Below are positions 34,791-46,393 of a stretch of DNA of 64,000 nt, in pieces. Location of the stretch: NCBI RefSeq assembly GCF_003234565.1, contig NZ_QKTU01000001.1:372001-436000 (forward strand), read 5' to 3'. The first letter of the stretch is position 1, and each line of letters opens with the position of its first letter. Both the position numbers and the translations under genes were made by a program. The notes beneath the pieces were generated by a model. It had not been told where the DNA came from and ran no database searches. It was given only the letters and a program-made list of their open reading frames with translations. This stretch comes from Curtobacterium sp. MCBD17_013. GTDB taxonomy: Bacteria > Actinomycetota > Actinomycetes > Actinomycetales > Microbacteriaceae.

Positions 34791-36140
34791 GTGAACGATC
34801 AGAAAGCCCAGCCCGGAGACGACGGACGGCTCTCGCGCCGTGGGTTCGTCGGCATGGGCGCGGCCATCGCGGGCGGGGCCTTGCTGTCCCCCCTCGCCGC
34901 CGCCGGCGTGCCGTCCGGCGCCGCCGAGGCCGCCGTCCCGAAGAACGTGAAGGCCGACCTCGTCCTGTCGACGTGGGACATCGCCGCGGACCTGGTCACG
35001 TACGCGAAGTTCGCCGCGGCGTACAAGAAGACGCATCCCGGGGTGAACATCAAGATCCAGAAGACGCCCGGCGGCGACTTCAACCAGTGGTTCACGACAC
35101 AGCTCAGCGGTGGGAGCGCGCCCGACATCGTCCGCGTGACGTGGCAGTCGTTCGGCCGGTACGCCGAGAACGGCGGCCTCATCGACCTGTCGAAGTGGGT
35201 CCCCGCGCGGTACGGCAAGGGGTTCCAGAAGAGCTTCTGGCAGGCGTCGCTACTCGACGGCAAGCCGCACGCGATCCCGCAACACACCGACACGTTCGCG
35301 ACCTACTACCGCAAGGACGTCTTCGCGGCGATCGGCGAGCAGCCCCCGGCGAGCATCGGGCAGGCGTGGTCGCTGTCCGAGTTCCACGACCTGCTCGTCA
35401 AGGTCAAGAAGCAGACCGGCAAGTACGGCATGGTCTACGGCTTCGGCGGTCCGAACACGGCCTACCGCTGGCTCCCGTTCCTCTACATGATGGGCGGCCG
35501 GTTGCTCGACAACGACCTGAAGAAGCCGATGATCAACACCAAGAAGGGCATCGCCGCGCTCGACTGGTTCCAGGGCCTGTACAACGACGGCCTCATCCCG
35601 AAGTCGAACACGATCAAGGCCTCGAACGACGCCTCGACGCTCAACAGCTTCACGACCGGTCAGGTCGGCGTCATGCTCTACGGCGACTGGCTGATGGGGG
35701 ACGTCGGCAAGGGCCTCGATCAATCGAAGTGGGACGTCACGTACATGCCGAAGGGCAAGAAGGCCGCGTCCGACCTCGGCGGGAACCTGCTCGGCGTCTC
35801 GAAGTCGTCGAAGCACCCCGACGTCGCCGCCGACTTCATCAAGTTCGTCTGCAACCAGGCGAACATGGAGTACTTCTGCGAGAACGACCTGTTCCTGCCG
35901 ATCCGCACCGCGCTCGACGCCGACTCGCTGCACTTCAGGTCCAACAACGACCAGATGAAGACGTTCGTGGAGCAGGTCGCCACGATCCCGACGAACATGG
36001 CGAAGATCGAGACGAGCCCGCAGTTCAACCAGATCAACGAGGTGCTCGCCGACCAGCTCGACCTCTGCTTCATCGGGACGCAGACCCCGAAGGAGACGGC
36101 GAAGAACATCTCGGACGGGATCAGCCGTGTCGTCGGCTAG
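34791..36140 (+). CDS. Tat-exported sugar-binding protein of ABC transporter
   Basis: A 449-residue family 1 solute-binding protein. The N-terminus has a twin-arginine signal (LSRRGFVGMGAAIAGGALL) with a likely AxA cleavage (about residues 37-49) and no lipobox Cys. The mature part begins ADLVLSTWDIAADLVTYAKFAAAYKK. Tat export of a sugar-binding protein is less usual than the lipoprotein route used by the other system at 4329-5675. It starts with GTG 34791 after GAGGAGG. Being divergent from GH36, it is inferred to bind raffinose, melibiose or another alpha-galactoside. Confidence 0.92.
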   Translation: MNDQKAQPGDDGRLSRRGFVGMGAAIAGGALLSPLAAAGVPSGAAEAAVPKNVKADLVLSTWDIAADLVTYAKFAAAYKKTHPGVNIKIQKTPGGDFNQWFTTQLSGGSAPDIVRVTWQSFGRYAENGGLIDLSKWVPARYGKGFQKSFWQASLLDGKPHAIPQHTDTFATYYRKDVFAAIGEQPPASIGQAWSLSEFHDLLVKVKKQTGKYGMVYGFGGPNTAYRWLPFLYMMGGRLLDNDLKKPMINTKKGIAALDWFQGLYNDGLIPKSNTIKASNDASTLNSFTTGQVGVMLYGDWLMGDVGKGLDQSKWDVTYMPKGKKAASDLGGNLLGVSKSSKHPDVAADFIKFVCNQANMEYFCENDLFLPIRTALDADSLHFRSNNDQMKTFVEQVATIPTNMAKIETSPQFNQINEVLADQLDLCFIGTQTPKETAKNISDGISRVVG

Positions 36141-37098
36141 CGAGGTCGCCGCGCGCGGGGTGGTCGGGTCGGTCGACGTGCGGCCGTCGTCCCGCACCGG
36201 CGGGCGGCCGCCGCGCCGGGGCGGGCGGCGTCGCGTCCCGGTCGCCGTGCCGTGGACCTTCGTCGCCCCGTCGCTGCTCCTCTTCGTCGTGTTCGCGTTC
36301 GGACCGATCATCGTGTCCGTCGTGCTGTCGTTCCAGGACGTGCAGACGTTCGGCGGCGGGAGCTGGATCGGTGGGAAGAACTACGCCGACATCCCGAGCG
36401 ACCCGGTGTTCTGGACGAGCGTGTGGAACACCGTCGTGTTCACGCTCGGCACGGTGCCGACGTCGGCAGCGATCGGGCTGCTGCTCGCCGTGCTCCTCAA
36501 CCGCAGGCTCCCCGGCCGCGGCGTCATCCGCAGCCTGTACTTCCTGCCGATGGTCGTGTCCGGCGTGGCCGTGTCGCTCGTCATGGCGTGGATCTTCAAC
36601 GCCGACAACGGGATCGCGAACGCCGCGCTCCAGGCGCTCGGGCTCCCGCGGGTCACCTGGTTGTCGTCGCCGCACTGGGCCATGGCCACGGTCATCCTCA
36701 CGGTGGTCTGGGGACGGATCGGGTTCTGCATGGTGACCTACCTGGCGGCGTTGCAGAACATCAACCCGAGCGTGCTCGAGGCGGCGAGCGTCGACGGTGC
36801 CGGCAGCGGCAAGCGCTTCTCGAACATCGTCTGGCCGCTGCTGCGACCGACGACCTACATCCTCGTCGTGCTCAACGTGGTCTTCTCGATCCAGGCGTTC
36901 GACGTCATCTACGTGCTCACCGGCGGTGGTCCCGGGTTCTCGACGACCGTGCTCGTGCAGTACATCTTCCGGGCCGCGTTCACGCAGGGGACGATGGGGT
37001 ACGCGTCCGCCGTCGGCGTGCTCCTCGTGCTGACGCTGCTCCTGCTGACACTGGTGCGGAACGTCCTCGCGCGCCGCACCGAGGAGGACCAGGCATGA
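36127..37098 (+). CDS. carbohydrate ABC transporter permease, MalF type
   Basis: A 323-residue permease. A basic, disordered N-terminus (1-38) precedes WTFVAPSLLLFVVFAFGPIIVSVVL, the first of six spans. The EAA loop is EAASVDGAGSGKRFSNIVWPLL. The GTG start at 36127 overlaps the binding-protein gene by 14 nt. No ATPase gene is present in the operon, so a shared multi-sugar ATPase is inferred. Confidence 0.92.
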   Translation: MSSASEVAARGVVGSVDVRPSSRTGGRPPRRGGRRRVPVAVPWTFVAPSLLLFVVFAFGPIIVSVVLSFQDVQTFGGGSWIGGKNYADIPSDPVFWTSVWNTVVFTLGTVPTSAAIGLLLAVLLNRRLPGRGVIRSLYFLPMVVSGVAVSLVMAWIFNADNGIANAALQALGLPRVTWLSSPHWAMATVILTVVWGRIGFCMVTYLAALQNINPSVLEAASVDGAGSGKRFSNIVWPLLRPTTYILVVLNVVFSIQAFDVIYVLTGGGPGFSTTVLVQYIFRAAFTQGTMGYASAVGVLLVLTLLLLTLVRNVLARRTEEDQA

Positions 37099-38060
37099 GC
37101 ACGTCGGCATCGCGTCCCGTCGAGCGGGTCGGCAGCTCCACCGCCGTTCCCGCCCGTGCCGTCGGACGCTCCACGGCCGGTCGTCCGGGAGGCACGGCAC
37201 GCGTCGTGCGCACCCGTCCCGACCGCCGCGTACCGATCCAGGACCGGATGACCCCCGCGCGGTGGGTCATCTGGGCGGCGATGGTCCTCGGGGGACTCGT
37301 CATGGTGTTCCCGGTCTACTGGGTGTTCGTCACCGCGATCAGCCCGGGCGGCCTCGCCCAGACGTCGGGGTTCTCGCTGTGGCCGCATCGGGTCGACCTG
37401 GGGGTGTTCGCCAAGGCGTTCGCGGACCAGCCGGTGCTGACGTGGCTGGTCAACTCGGTGGTCATCGCGGTCGCCGGGGTCGTCATCTCGGTGTTCATCA
37501 GCGTGCTCGCCGGGTACGCGTTCGCGAAGTTCTCGTTCCGCGGACGGAACCTGCTGTTCGGCGCGATGCTCGTGACGATCATGGTGCCGATCCAGGTGGT
37601 CATGGTGCCCGAGTTCGTCATCATCTCGAAGCTCGGACTCGTGGGCACCCCGTGGGCCGTGATCCTGCCCTCGGCGGCACAGGCCGTCTCGATCTTCATG
37701 GCCCGGCAGTACATCCAGGCGATCCCGACCGAGCTCATCGAAGCGGCTCGGGTCGACGGCGCGGGGGAGTTCCGCACCTTCCGGACCGTCGTGCTGCCGG
37801 CGTGCGGCCCGCTCGTCGCGGTCCTGACGATCCTGACGTTCGTGTGGCGGTGGAACGACTTCGTCTGGCCGCTCGTCGCCCTGCAGAAGCCGGAGAGCTA
37901 CACGATCTCCGTGGGCTTGTCCTCGCTGAACGGGTCCTACTCGCACCCGTGGGACGAGATCATGGCGATCACGCTCATCTCGATGATCCCCGTGATGGTC
38001 GTGTTCTTCGTCTTCCAGCGGCAGTTCGTGCAGGGCATCGCGGAGTCCGGCATCAAGTGA
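37095..38060 (+). CDS. carbohydrate ABC transporter permease, MalG type
   Basis: A 321-residue permease with a 50-residue basic N-terminal tail, then spans beginning WVIWAAMVLGGLVMVFPVYW. The EAA loop is EAARVDGAGEFRTFRTVVLPAC. The ATG overlaps the previous stop (ATGA). It forms the channel with the MalF-type protein. Confidence 0.92.
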   Translation: MSTSASRPVERVGSSTAVPARAVGRSTAGRPGGTARVVRTRPDRRVPIQDRMTPARWVIWAAMVLGGLVMVFPVYWVFVTAISPGGLAQTSGFSLWPHRVDLGVFAKAFADQPVLTWLVNSVVIAVAGVVISVFISVLAGYAFAKFSFRGRNLLFGAMLVTIMVPIQVVMVPEFVIISKLGLVGTPWAVILPSAAQAVSIFMARQYIQAIPTELIEAARVDGAGEFRTFRTVVLPACGPLVAVLTILTFVWRWNDFVWPLVALQKPESYTISVGLSSLNGSYSHPWDEIMAITLISMIPVMVVFFVFQRQFVQGIAESGIK

Positions 38061-38079
38061 CCGGCGCGTGGTGTCGGGA

Positions 38080-38085
38080 TAGCAT
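38080..38085 (+). promoter_or_regulatory. -10 element of the second LacI gene
   Basis: TAGCAT ends 6 nt before the ATG at 38092, so the regulator probably has its own leaderless promoter besides read-through from the operon. Confidence 0.5.
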
Positions 38086-38091
38086 CGTCCG

Positions 38092-39120
38092 ATGGTCGAG
38101 CGTCCGCCCCGCGCGCCGGGCATCGCGGACGTCGCCCGGATGGCCGGCGTCTCGGTCGCGACCGTCTCCCGCGTCCTCAACGACCCGGGGGTCGTGAGCG
38201 AGCGGCGTCGGACCGCCGTGCAGGACGCCATCGTGCGACTGGGCTACCGGCCGAACGAGGCGGCCCGCGCGCTCAAGTCGGGTCGCCAGAAGATGATCGG
38301 CGTCATCACCGGGAACACGACCCGGTACGGGTTCGCCTCGGTGCTCCGGGGCATCGAGGAGGCCGCGCGTGAGGGCGACTTCCTCGTCACGATCACGGTC
38401 GTCGAGAACGGGGACCCCGACCACGTCCGGTCCGCGGTCGAGCTCGTGCTGTCCCAGCCGTTGTCCGGGATCATCGGCATCGAGTTCGACGAGTTCGTGA
38501 CGGCGGCACTGGCGCGGATCCCCACGACCATGCCGACCGCCACCGCGGCGATGGTCGGCACGAACCGGTCGGGCCTGCCCTACGCATGGCTCGACGACGA
38601 GCTCGGTGCGCGACTGGCGACCGAGCACCTGCTCGCGCTCGGTCACCGCACGGTCCACCATCTCGCCGTCGACTACCCGAACGACATCGGGCACGGCCGG
38701 ACGTACGGGTACCTGGCCGAGCTCGCCGCCCGCGACGCGCCGGTGCCGCCCGTGGTCGCCACGGACTGGGCCCCGATGAGCGCCCGGGCCGCCGCGATCG
38801 AGCAGCTCCCGGACGACGCGACCGCCGTGTTCTGCTTCAACGACGAGGTCGCGATGGGCGTGCTCCGGGCGATGGCGGACCAGGGCCGCGCCGTCCCCGG
38901 CGACGTCAGCGTGGTCGGGTTCGACGACATGCCCCTCGCCGAGGTGTGGACGCCCGGGCTCACCACCGTCCGGATGGACTTCGCCGGACTGGGCCGCGCC
39001 GCGTTCGAGGTCCTGCGCGCGACGATGGCGGGTGCCCCGCCCCCGACCGCGCGGGCGATCCGGCCCTCCCTCGTGGTCCGCGGCTCGTCGGGCGCACCCC
39101 GCGCCGCCGCGCGACCGTGA
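38092..39120 (+). CDS. LacI-family regulator of the alpha-galactoside locus
   Basis: A 342-residue LacI repressor: helix-turn-helix GIADVARMAGVSVATVSRVLNDP, hinge YRPNEAARALKSGRQ, effector domain to VVGFDDMPLAEVWTPGLTTVRMD. It follows the permeases by 31 nt and probably binds the operator cluster at 34576-34609. The C-terminal ~15 residues are Ala/Arg-rich. Confidence 0.92.
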   Translation: MVERPPRAPGIADVARMAGVSVATVSRVLNDPGVVSERRRTAVQDAIVRLGYRPNEAARALKSGRQKMIGVITGNTTRYGFASVLRGIEEAAREGDFLVTITVVENGDPDHVRSAVELVLSQPLSGIIGIEFDEFVTAALARIPTTMPTATAAMVGTNRSGLPYAWLDDELGARLATEHLLALGHRTVHHLAVDYPNDIGHGRTYGYLAELAARDAPVPPVVATDWAPMSARAAAIEQLPDDATAVFCFNDEVAMGVLRAMADQGRAVPGDVSVVGFDDMPLAEVWTPGLTTVRMDFAGLGRAAFEVLRATMAGAPPPTARAIRPSLVVRGSSGAPRAAARP

Positions 39121-39253
39121 CGCGTTCGACGGTCCCCGCTCGGACGCTCCCGCCGGGCCGACCCGGGCCTCCCGGCGTCACGCGAATCGCGCCCGGCGAG
39201 CACGATGTGGTACTCACGTGTGTGCACCCCGCCCATCCCTCGGAGGAACGACG

Positions 39254-41911
<2,658 letters not shown>

Positions 41912-41930
41912 TCCCGTCGTCCCGACGGCG

Positions 41931-41970
41931 GACGGGAGGCACGGGGATCGCGGTCCCCGTGCCTCCCGTC
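41931..41970. terminator. strong bidirectional terminator between ppc and SpoIIE-type gene
   Basis: GACGGGAGGCACGGGGA (41931-41947) pairs perfectly with TCCCCGTGCCTCCCGTC (41954-41970); loop TCGCGG. It is central between two convergent stops. Confidence 0.9.
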
Positions 41971-42001
41971 GTCTCCGTGGAGGCGTCCCTCCCGGGCGGG
42001 A

Positions 42002-43309
42002 TCAGACGCCGACGGTGATCGCGCTGGTGGGCACGGCGGCCGCGGCGGTCGCGACGGGTTCACGCCGGAGCGCCACGACCGTGACGTCGTCGTCGTGCCC
42101 GGCGGTGCGGGCCATCGCGACGAGGGCCTCGACCACGGCGCCCGGCCGCGGATCCCGGCGGGCGATCGCGGCGACCTGGTCGATCGTGTCGAGTCCACCG
42201 CCGAACAGGTCGAGCACGCCGTCGCTGAAGGTGACGAGGACGTCCCCCGGCGCGATGGCGATCTCCATCGTCTGCCAGGCGTCGTCGATCCCGAGACCGA
42301 TCGGCAGGTGCGCGGTGGTCAGGCGCTCGTGGGTCCCGTCCTCGCGGACGACGATCGACAGGCCGTGTCCGGCGTCCGCCCAGCGGAGGACGTCCCCGCT
42401 GAACCGGGCGTGGAAGAGCGTCGTGAAGGCCGTCGACTCGCCTCGGTCCGCGACGTCGGTCGAGAGCCCTTCCGAGGCACGCACGATCGCGGCCGCGGGG
42501 TCGGGATCACGCCGGGAGCTGCGGACCACGGCCCGCACGGCCGCGGCGATGAGCCCGGCGCCGACGCCCTTGCCCATGACGTCGCCGAGGGTGATCGCGA
42601 TGCCCTCGTCGGTGCGGTACCAGTCGAAGAAGTCGCCGCCGACCGTGGCCGAGGGCAGACAGGTCCCCGCGACGGAGTAGCCGGGCAGCGAGCAGAGGGG
42701 CTGGGGGAGGAGCGATCGTTGCACCGCGGCGGCGCGGTCGATCTCGTCCGTGACGGCTGCCTCGCGCTCGGCGGCGAGGCGCAGCTGCGTCGCGTGCTGC
42801 CGGGCGAACTCGTTGACGACGAGCGCCACGGTCGTGTAGACGACGAGCACGACGACGAGGCGGACGAGCTCGGTGACCCGGCCGCTGCCGCTGATCCCGA
42901 AGACGAACGGCGTGAGGATCACGACCGCCGTACCGAGCATCGCGTAGAGGACGTGCCGTCGGCCGTCGGTGGCGGCGAACCACACGACGGGCAGGACCAC
43001 GAGGGCCGTGAAGATCGACGCCGACGAGCCCGTCGCCCATCGGAGGACGCCGAGCGCCACGAAGTCGACCGCGGGCACGAGGAGCGCGAGGGCGCCGAGC
43101 CGCTCGCTGCGCGCGGTCACCACGCTCGCCCAGAGCGTGGCGATCGCGGTGAGCACCAGGCTCACCGCGAGTCCGGTGTGGTCCGACACGGCGAGCTGCG
43201 GGACGGCGACCGAGAGCACCGCCGCCAGGGCGACCAGCACCGCGATCGGTGCCTGCTTGAGGAACGGTGTCACCGAGTACCGGTGGATGAACCGACGCAC
43301 GCTGGTCAT
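42002..43309 (-). CDS. membrane-anchored PP2C/SpoIIE-family serine phosphatase
   Basis: A 435-residue protein. Residues 1-180 carry about six hydrophobic spans (for example PIAVLVALAAVLSVAV, ALALLVPAVDFVALGVL). A short helical linker with RAAAVQRSLLPQP leads to a SpoIIE/RsbU phosphatase domain (about 205-420) with metal Asp motifs VGGDFFDW, LGDVMGKG, TFSDGVLDLF and GHDDDVTV. Such proteins dephosphorylate anti-anti-sigma factors, but no sigma, RsbW or RsbV gene is near, so the partner is unknown. The -10 TATCGT (complement of 43352-43357) lies about 40 nt upstream. Confidence 0.9.
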   Translation of the reverse strand: MTSVRRFIHRYSVTPFLKQAPIAVLVALAAVLSVAVPQLAVSDHTGLAVSLVLTAIATLWASVVTARSERLGALALLVPAVDFVALGVLRWATGSSASIFTALVVLPVVWFAATDGRRHVLYAMLGTAVVILTPFVFGISGSGRVTELVRLVVVLVVYTTVALVVNEFARQHATQLRLAAEREAAVTDEIDRAAAVQRSLLPQPLCSLPGYSVAGTCLPSATVGGDFFDWYRTDEGIAITLGDVMGKGVGAGLIAAAVRAVVRSSRRDPDPAAAIVRASEGLSTDVADRGESTAFTTLFHARFSGDVLRWADAGHGLSIVVREDGTHERLTTAHLPIGLGIDDAWQTMEIAIAPGDVLVTFSDGVLDLFGGGLDTIDQVAAIARRDPRPGAVVEALVAMARTAGHDDDVTVVALRREPVATAAAAVPTSAITVGV

Positions 43310-43504
43310 GGGGGGTGCCTCCGGTCCGCGTCCACGAGAGTGATCGTGACGACGATAGGTGTCGCGGCTCCCGCTTCCCACCCCCAGAACGGGCACGGCG
43401 GCGGATGGGCGCCACGCCGGAGCGGGTCGCCGCTGCATGGTCGTCGGCGTGCATGCGCCGTCCGGGGCACGGGCGACGTCATGGGTGCGGAGTAGACCGG
43501 TGCC

Positions 43505-45076
43505 ATGACCGACAGCTCGAAGGACCCGCAGCTCGTTCCGCTCGCCGGCAGCGAGCGTCCGTCCGCCCCCGGCGTCCGCGCCGCGGCGGCCCTCCCGCCC
43601 GACTCCCCGGTCCAGGCGACCGTGGTGGTGCGGCGCGCGAACCCCGTCGCGCCGCTCGACGGCACCGCCGTCCCGATGGACCGCGCCGCGTTCGTCAGTG
43701 CGCACGGGGCGACCGAGGCCGACCTCGACCTCGTCCGCACCACGCTGGAGGCCCTCGACCTGGCCGTCCTCAGCGCCGACCCCGCCACGCGTCATGTGCG
43801 CGTCGAGGGGACGACCGCGGCGATGGGCCGGGCGTTCGGCACGGACCTCGAGACCGTCACGAGCGACGCGCCCGGCGGTGGCAGTGCCCAGCACCGGCAC
43901 CGGTCGGGGGGCCTGAGCGTCCCCGCGGCACTCGACGGCGTCGTCGTGGCGGTGCTCGGCCTCGACGACCGCCCGCAGGCGCGGACGCAGTTCCGTTCCG
44001 TGCCCGCCGCCGCCCGCGCGACCAGCTACTCGCCCGTCGAGCTCGGCACCGCGTACGCGTTCCCGCCCGACACCGACGGCTCCGGGCAGACGGTGGCGAT
44101 CATCGAACTCGGCGGCGGGTACGTGCAGTCCGACCTCGACGCCTACTTCTCCGGTCTCGGCGTGGGCTCCCCGTCCGTGACCGCCGTGGGTGTCGACGGC
44201 GCCGAGAACGTCCCGGGTGGGGATCCGAACGGCGCGGACGGCGAGGTCATGCTCGACGTCGAGGTGGTGGGGGCGCTGGCTCCCGGAGCGGCGATCGTCG
44301 TGTACTTCGCCCCGAACACCGACGCCGGCTTCGTCGACGCCGTGGCCACCGCGGCGCACGCGACTCCGACCCCGACGGCCATGAGCATCAGCTGGGGACA
44401 GAGCGAGGACGCCTGGACCGCCCAGGCCCGCTCCGCGCTCGACGACGCCGTGGTCGACGCGGTGTCCCTCGGGGTCACCGTGACCGCGGCCGCGGGCGAC
44501 AACGGCAGCACCGACGGGCAGTCGGACGGCGGGCAGCACGTGGACTTCCCGGCGTCGAGCCCGCACGTCCTCGCCTGTGGCGGGACGCGGCTCGAGGCCT
44601 CGGGCACGACGATCACCTCCGAGACCGTGTGGAACGACGGCGCGAGCGGTGGCGCCACGGGCGGTGGGGTCAGTGATGCGTTCCCGCTGCCGACCTGGCA
44701 GCAGGGCGTCGGCGTGCCGGGCACCGCCGAGTCGTCGGGCGGCCGAGGCGTGCCCGACGTCGCCGCGGTCGCCGATCCCCAGACCGGGTACGAGGTCCTC
44801 GTCGACGGCAACCGCACCGTCATCGGCGGCACGAGCGCGGTCGCTCCGCTGTGGGCCGCGCTGATCGCCCGGATCGTCCAGTCGACCGGGCGGCCGCTCG
44901 GGCTCGCGCAGCCGGTGCTGTACAGCGCGGCGTCGACCTTCCGCGACGTCACCTCGGGGTCGAACGGCGCCTTCGCGGCGGCTCCCGGGTGGGACGCCTG
45001 CACCGGGCTCGGCTCCCCGGACGGCGCTGCACTGCTCGGAGCCGTGGCCGCGGGCAGCGGTAGCGCTGGCAGGTGA
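43505..45076 (+). CDS. S53 family (sedolisin/kumamolisin) serine-carboxyl peptidase
   Basis: A 523-residue S53 peptidase. A pro-domain (about 30-160) precedes the catalytic domain. The set E247 and D251 (DGEVMLDVEV), oxyanion D332 (AAAGDNGS) and nucleophile S444 (GGTSAVAPLW) is complete. The C-terminal calcium site is visible in FRDVTSGSNG and GWDACTGLGSPDG. No signal peptide is seen, so export, if any, would be unconventional or the protein stays inside until processed. It is divergent from the phosphatase gene. A TAGACC sequence lies 6 nt before the ATG. Confidence 0.92.
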   Translation: MTDSSKDPQLVPLAGSERPSAPGVRAAAALPPDSPVQATVVVRRANPVAPLDGTAVPMDRAAFVSAHGATEADLDLVRTTLEALDLAVLSADPATRHVRVEGTTAAMGRAFGTDLETVTSDAPGGGSAQHRHRSGGLSVPAALDGVVVAVLGLDDRPQARTQFRSVPAAARATSYSPVELGTAYAFPPDTDGSGQTVAIIELGGGYVQSDLDAYFSGLGVGSPSVTAVGVDGAENVPGGDPNGADGEVMLDVEVVGALAPGAAIVVYFAPNTDAGFVDAVATAAHATPTPTAMSISWGQSEDAWTAQARSALDDAVVDAVSLGVTVTAAAGDNGSTDGQSDGGQHVDFPASSPHVLACGGTRLEASGTTITSETVWNDGASGGATGGGVSDAFPLPTWQQGVGVPGTAESSGGRGVPDVAAVADPQTGYEVLVDGNRTVIGGTSAVAPLWAALIARIVQSTGRPLGLAQPVLYSAASTFRDVTSGSNGAFAAAPGWDACTGLGSPDGAALLGAVAAGSGSAGR

Positions 45077-45153
45077 CGTCTCCGGACGACACCGCGGCCC
45101 CGCTCGGAACGCGACACACCGCCGATCATCCGGGTTCCTCCGCTCCTCCTGCC

Positions 45154-45159
45154 TACGAT
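45154..45159 (+). promoter_or_regulatory. -10 element of the Ala/Pro-rich hypothetical gene
   Basis: TACGAT ends 6 nt before the ATG at 45166, compatible with a leaderless start. Confidence 0.45.
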
Positions 45160-45165
45160 TCGGCC

Positions 45166-46263
45166 ATGGAGACCCAGTCCGGAGCACGTCCCGCCCTCGT
45201 CGACCCGTTCGGCCGCGAGGTCGAGGCGTGGCTCCGGGACGTGCCGGCGGTCCACGCCCCCTACGTCCCGGACCTCGTCGTGCCGCCGGTGACCGGGCCC
45301 GTCGCACTCCCCACCGAGACCGACACGGCGGCCGCTCCGGACGCGGGCGGCACGGACGCGGGCGGTCCGGAGACGGCGGCCGAACCCGTCGCCGCTGCGG
45401 CCGTCGTCGCCGAGCCCGTGCGGGCACTCGACGTCGCTCCGCTGGACGACCCGGCACCCGCCACGCTCGTGGACCCCGCGCCCGCCGCCTTCCGCCGTGA
45501 TCGCGGACGGCACGCCTCCGCCTGCGCCCCGACGTTCCCCGAGCCCCCGGCCCGGATCTCGCTCCGGATCGGGGACCTCGCCGTCGAGCTCGCGACCGCG
45601 ACCGGCCGGAGCACCGTGGAGCGCATCTCCCTGCTCGAGGAAGAACTGCGCCGCCGCGACGAGGACCGCGCGCGCTTCGCCGCATGGGAGGCCCGGATCG
45701 CCCGGTCCTCCGACCCCGAGGTCGCCGCCGCCCGGGCCTGGGCCACCGAGGTCTTCGCGGACCTCCTCGCCGCCGCCGTGGTCGCCCGACCAGCCCGCAC
45801 CGCCGTCTCGACCGCGGCCACCACCACGCCGGCCCGGGGCGACGCGCTCCCCGCCCTGCAGTCCGTCCTCGCCGATGCCCTCGACCGCGAGGACGTCGAC
45901 GTCGAGTCCGCCGGCGCGCCGGTCGCTCCGGTGGCCGCGGTGACGCGTCCGACGCCGCTCGTGCCGCCCGCCACGGGCCCGAGCGCGATCGACCACGAGG
46001 CCTTCGTCGCCGCGTTGCGCGCCCACACGGGTGCCGACGCCGGTGCGGCGACCGCGTTCCCGCTCGGTCCGGTCCGGTCCGGGTCCGCCGCCGCGGTCGA
46101 GGCATCGGCCGAGCCGCTCGCGGGCACCGACACCGACACCGAGGAGCACCGTTCCGACGTGGCGGCACCGGGGGAGCCCGTGCCGTCCGACGTCGCGGCG
46201 ACCACGCCGAGCTGGTGGGCACGCGTCGTCGCCCGCGTGCTGCGGGTCCTCCGCCGCGCCTGA
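45166..46263 (+). CDS. hypothetical Ala/Pro-rich protein with coiled coil and basic C-terminal helix
   Basis: A 365-residue protein I cannot assign. It is low-complexity Ala/Thr/Pro/Val at 45-120 and 220-340. A predicted coiled coil lies around TVERISLLEEELRRRDEDRARFAAWEARIA. The C-terminus WWARVVARVLRVLRRA is an amphipathic, Trp/Arg-rich helix that could bind membrane. There is no signal peptide. A GTG at 45073 overlapping the peptidase stop is an alternative start, but ATG 45166 has a -10 at leaderless distance. Upstream of an 18-bp minisatellite. Confidence 0.7.
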   Translation: METQSGARPALVDPFGREVEAWLRDVPAVHAPYVPDLVVPPVTGPVALPTETDTAAAPDAGGTDAGGPETAAEPVAAAAVVAEPVRALDVAPLDDPAPATLVDPAPAAFRRDRGRHASACAPTFPEPPARISLRIGDLAVELATATGRSTVERISLLEEELRRRDEDRARFAAWEARIARSSDPEVAAARAWATEVFADLLAAAVVARPARTAVSTAATTTPARGDALPALQSVLADALDREDVDVESAGAPVAPVAAVTRPTPLVPPATGPSAIDHEAFVAALRAHTGADAGAATAFPLGPVRSGSAAAVEASAEPLAGTDTDTEEHRSDVAAPGEPVPSDVAATTPSWWARVVARVLRVLRRA

Positions 46264-46272
46264 CCAGCCGCT

Positions 46273-46380
46273 CAGGGCTGTCCTGCCGCTCGGGGCTGGC
46301 GTGCCGCTCGGGGCTGGCGTGCCGCTCGGCGCTGACGTGCCGCTCGGCGCTGACGTGCCGCTCGGGGCCGACGGCCCTCG
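46273..46380. repeat. 18-bp tandem repeat (minisatellite) before the Nif3-like gene
   Basis: Six consecutive 18-bp units at 46273, 46291, 46309, 46327, 46345 and 46363. Units 2 and 3 are identical (CGGGGCTGGCGTGCCGCT), units 4 and 5 are identical (CGGCGCTGACGTGCCGCT), and units 1 and 6 are diverged. The array lies between a stop codon and the next gene's -10, so copy-number change could alter that promoter's upstream region. Confidence 0.9.
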
Positions 46381-46381
46381 G

Positions 46382-46387
46382 TAGACT
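46382..46387 (+). promoter_or_regulatory. -10 element of the Nif3-like gene
   Basis: TAGACT ends 6 nt before the ATG at 46394 and begins 2 nt after the 18-bp repeat array. Probably leaderless. Confidence 0.55.
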
Positions 46388-46393
46388 GGGCTG

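Noticed and set aside
45073..45165. GTG at 45073 as the start of the Ala/Pro-rich gene (GTGA overlap with the S53 stop)
   Set aside because: No ribosome site, and a -10 at leaderless distance favours ATG 45166; the extension looks non-conserved in character. It remains an alternative.
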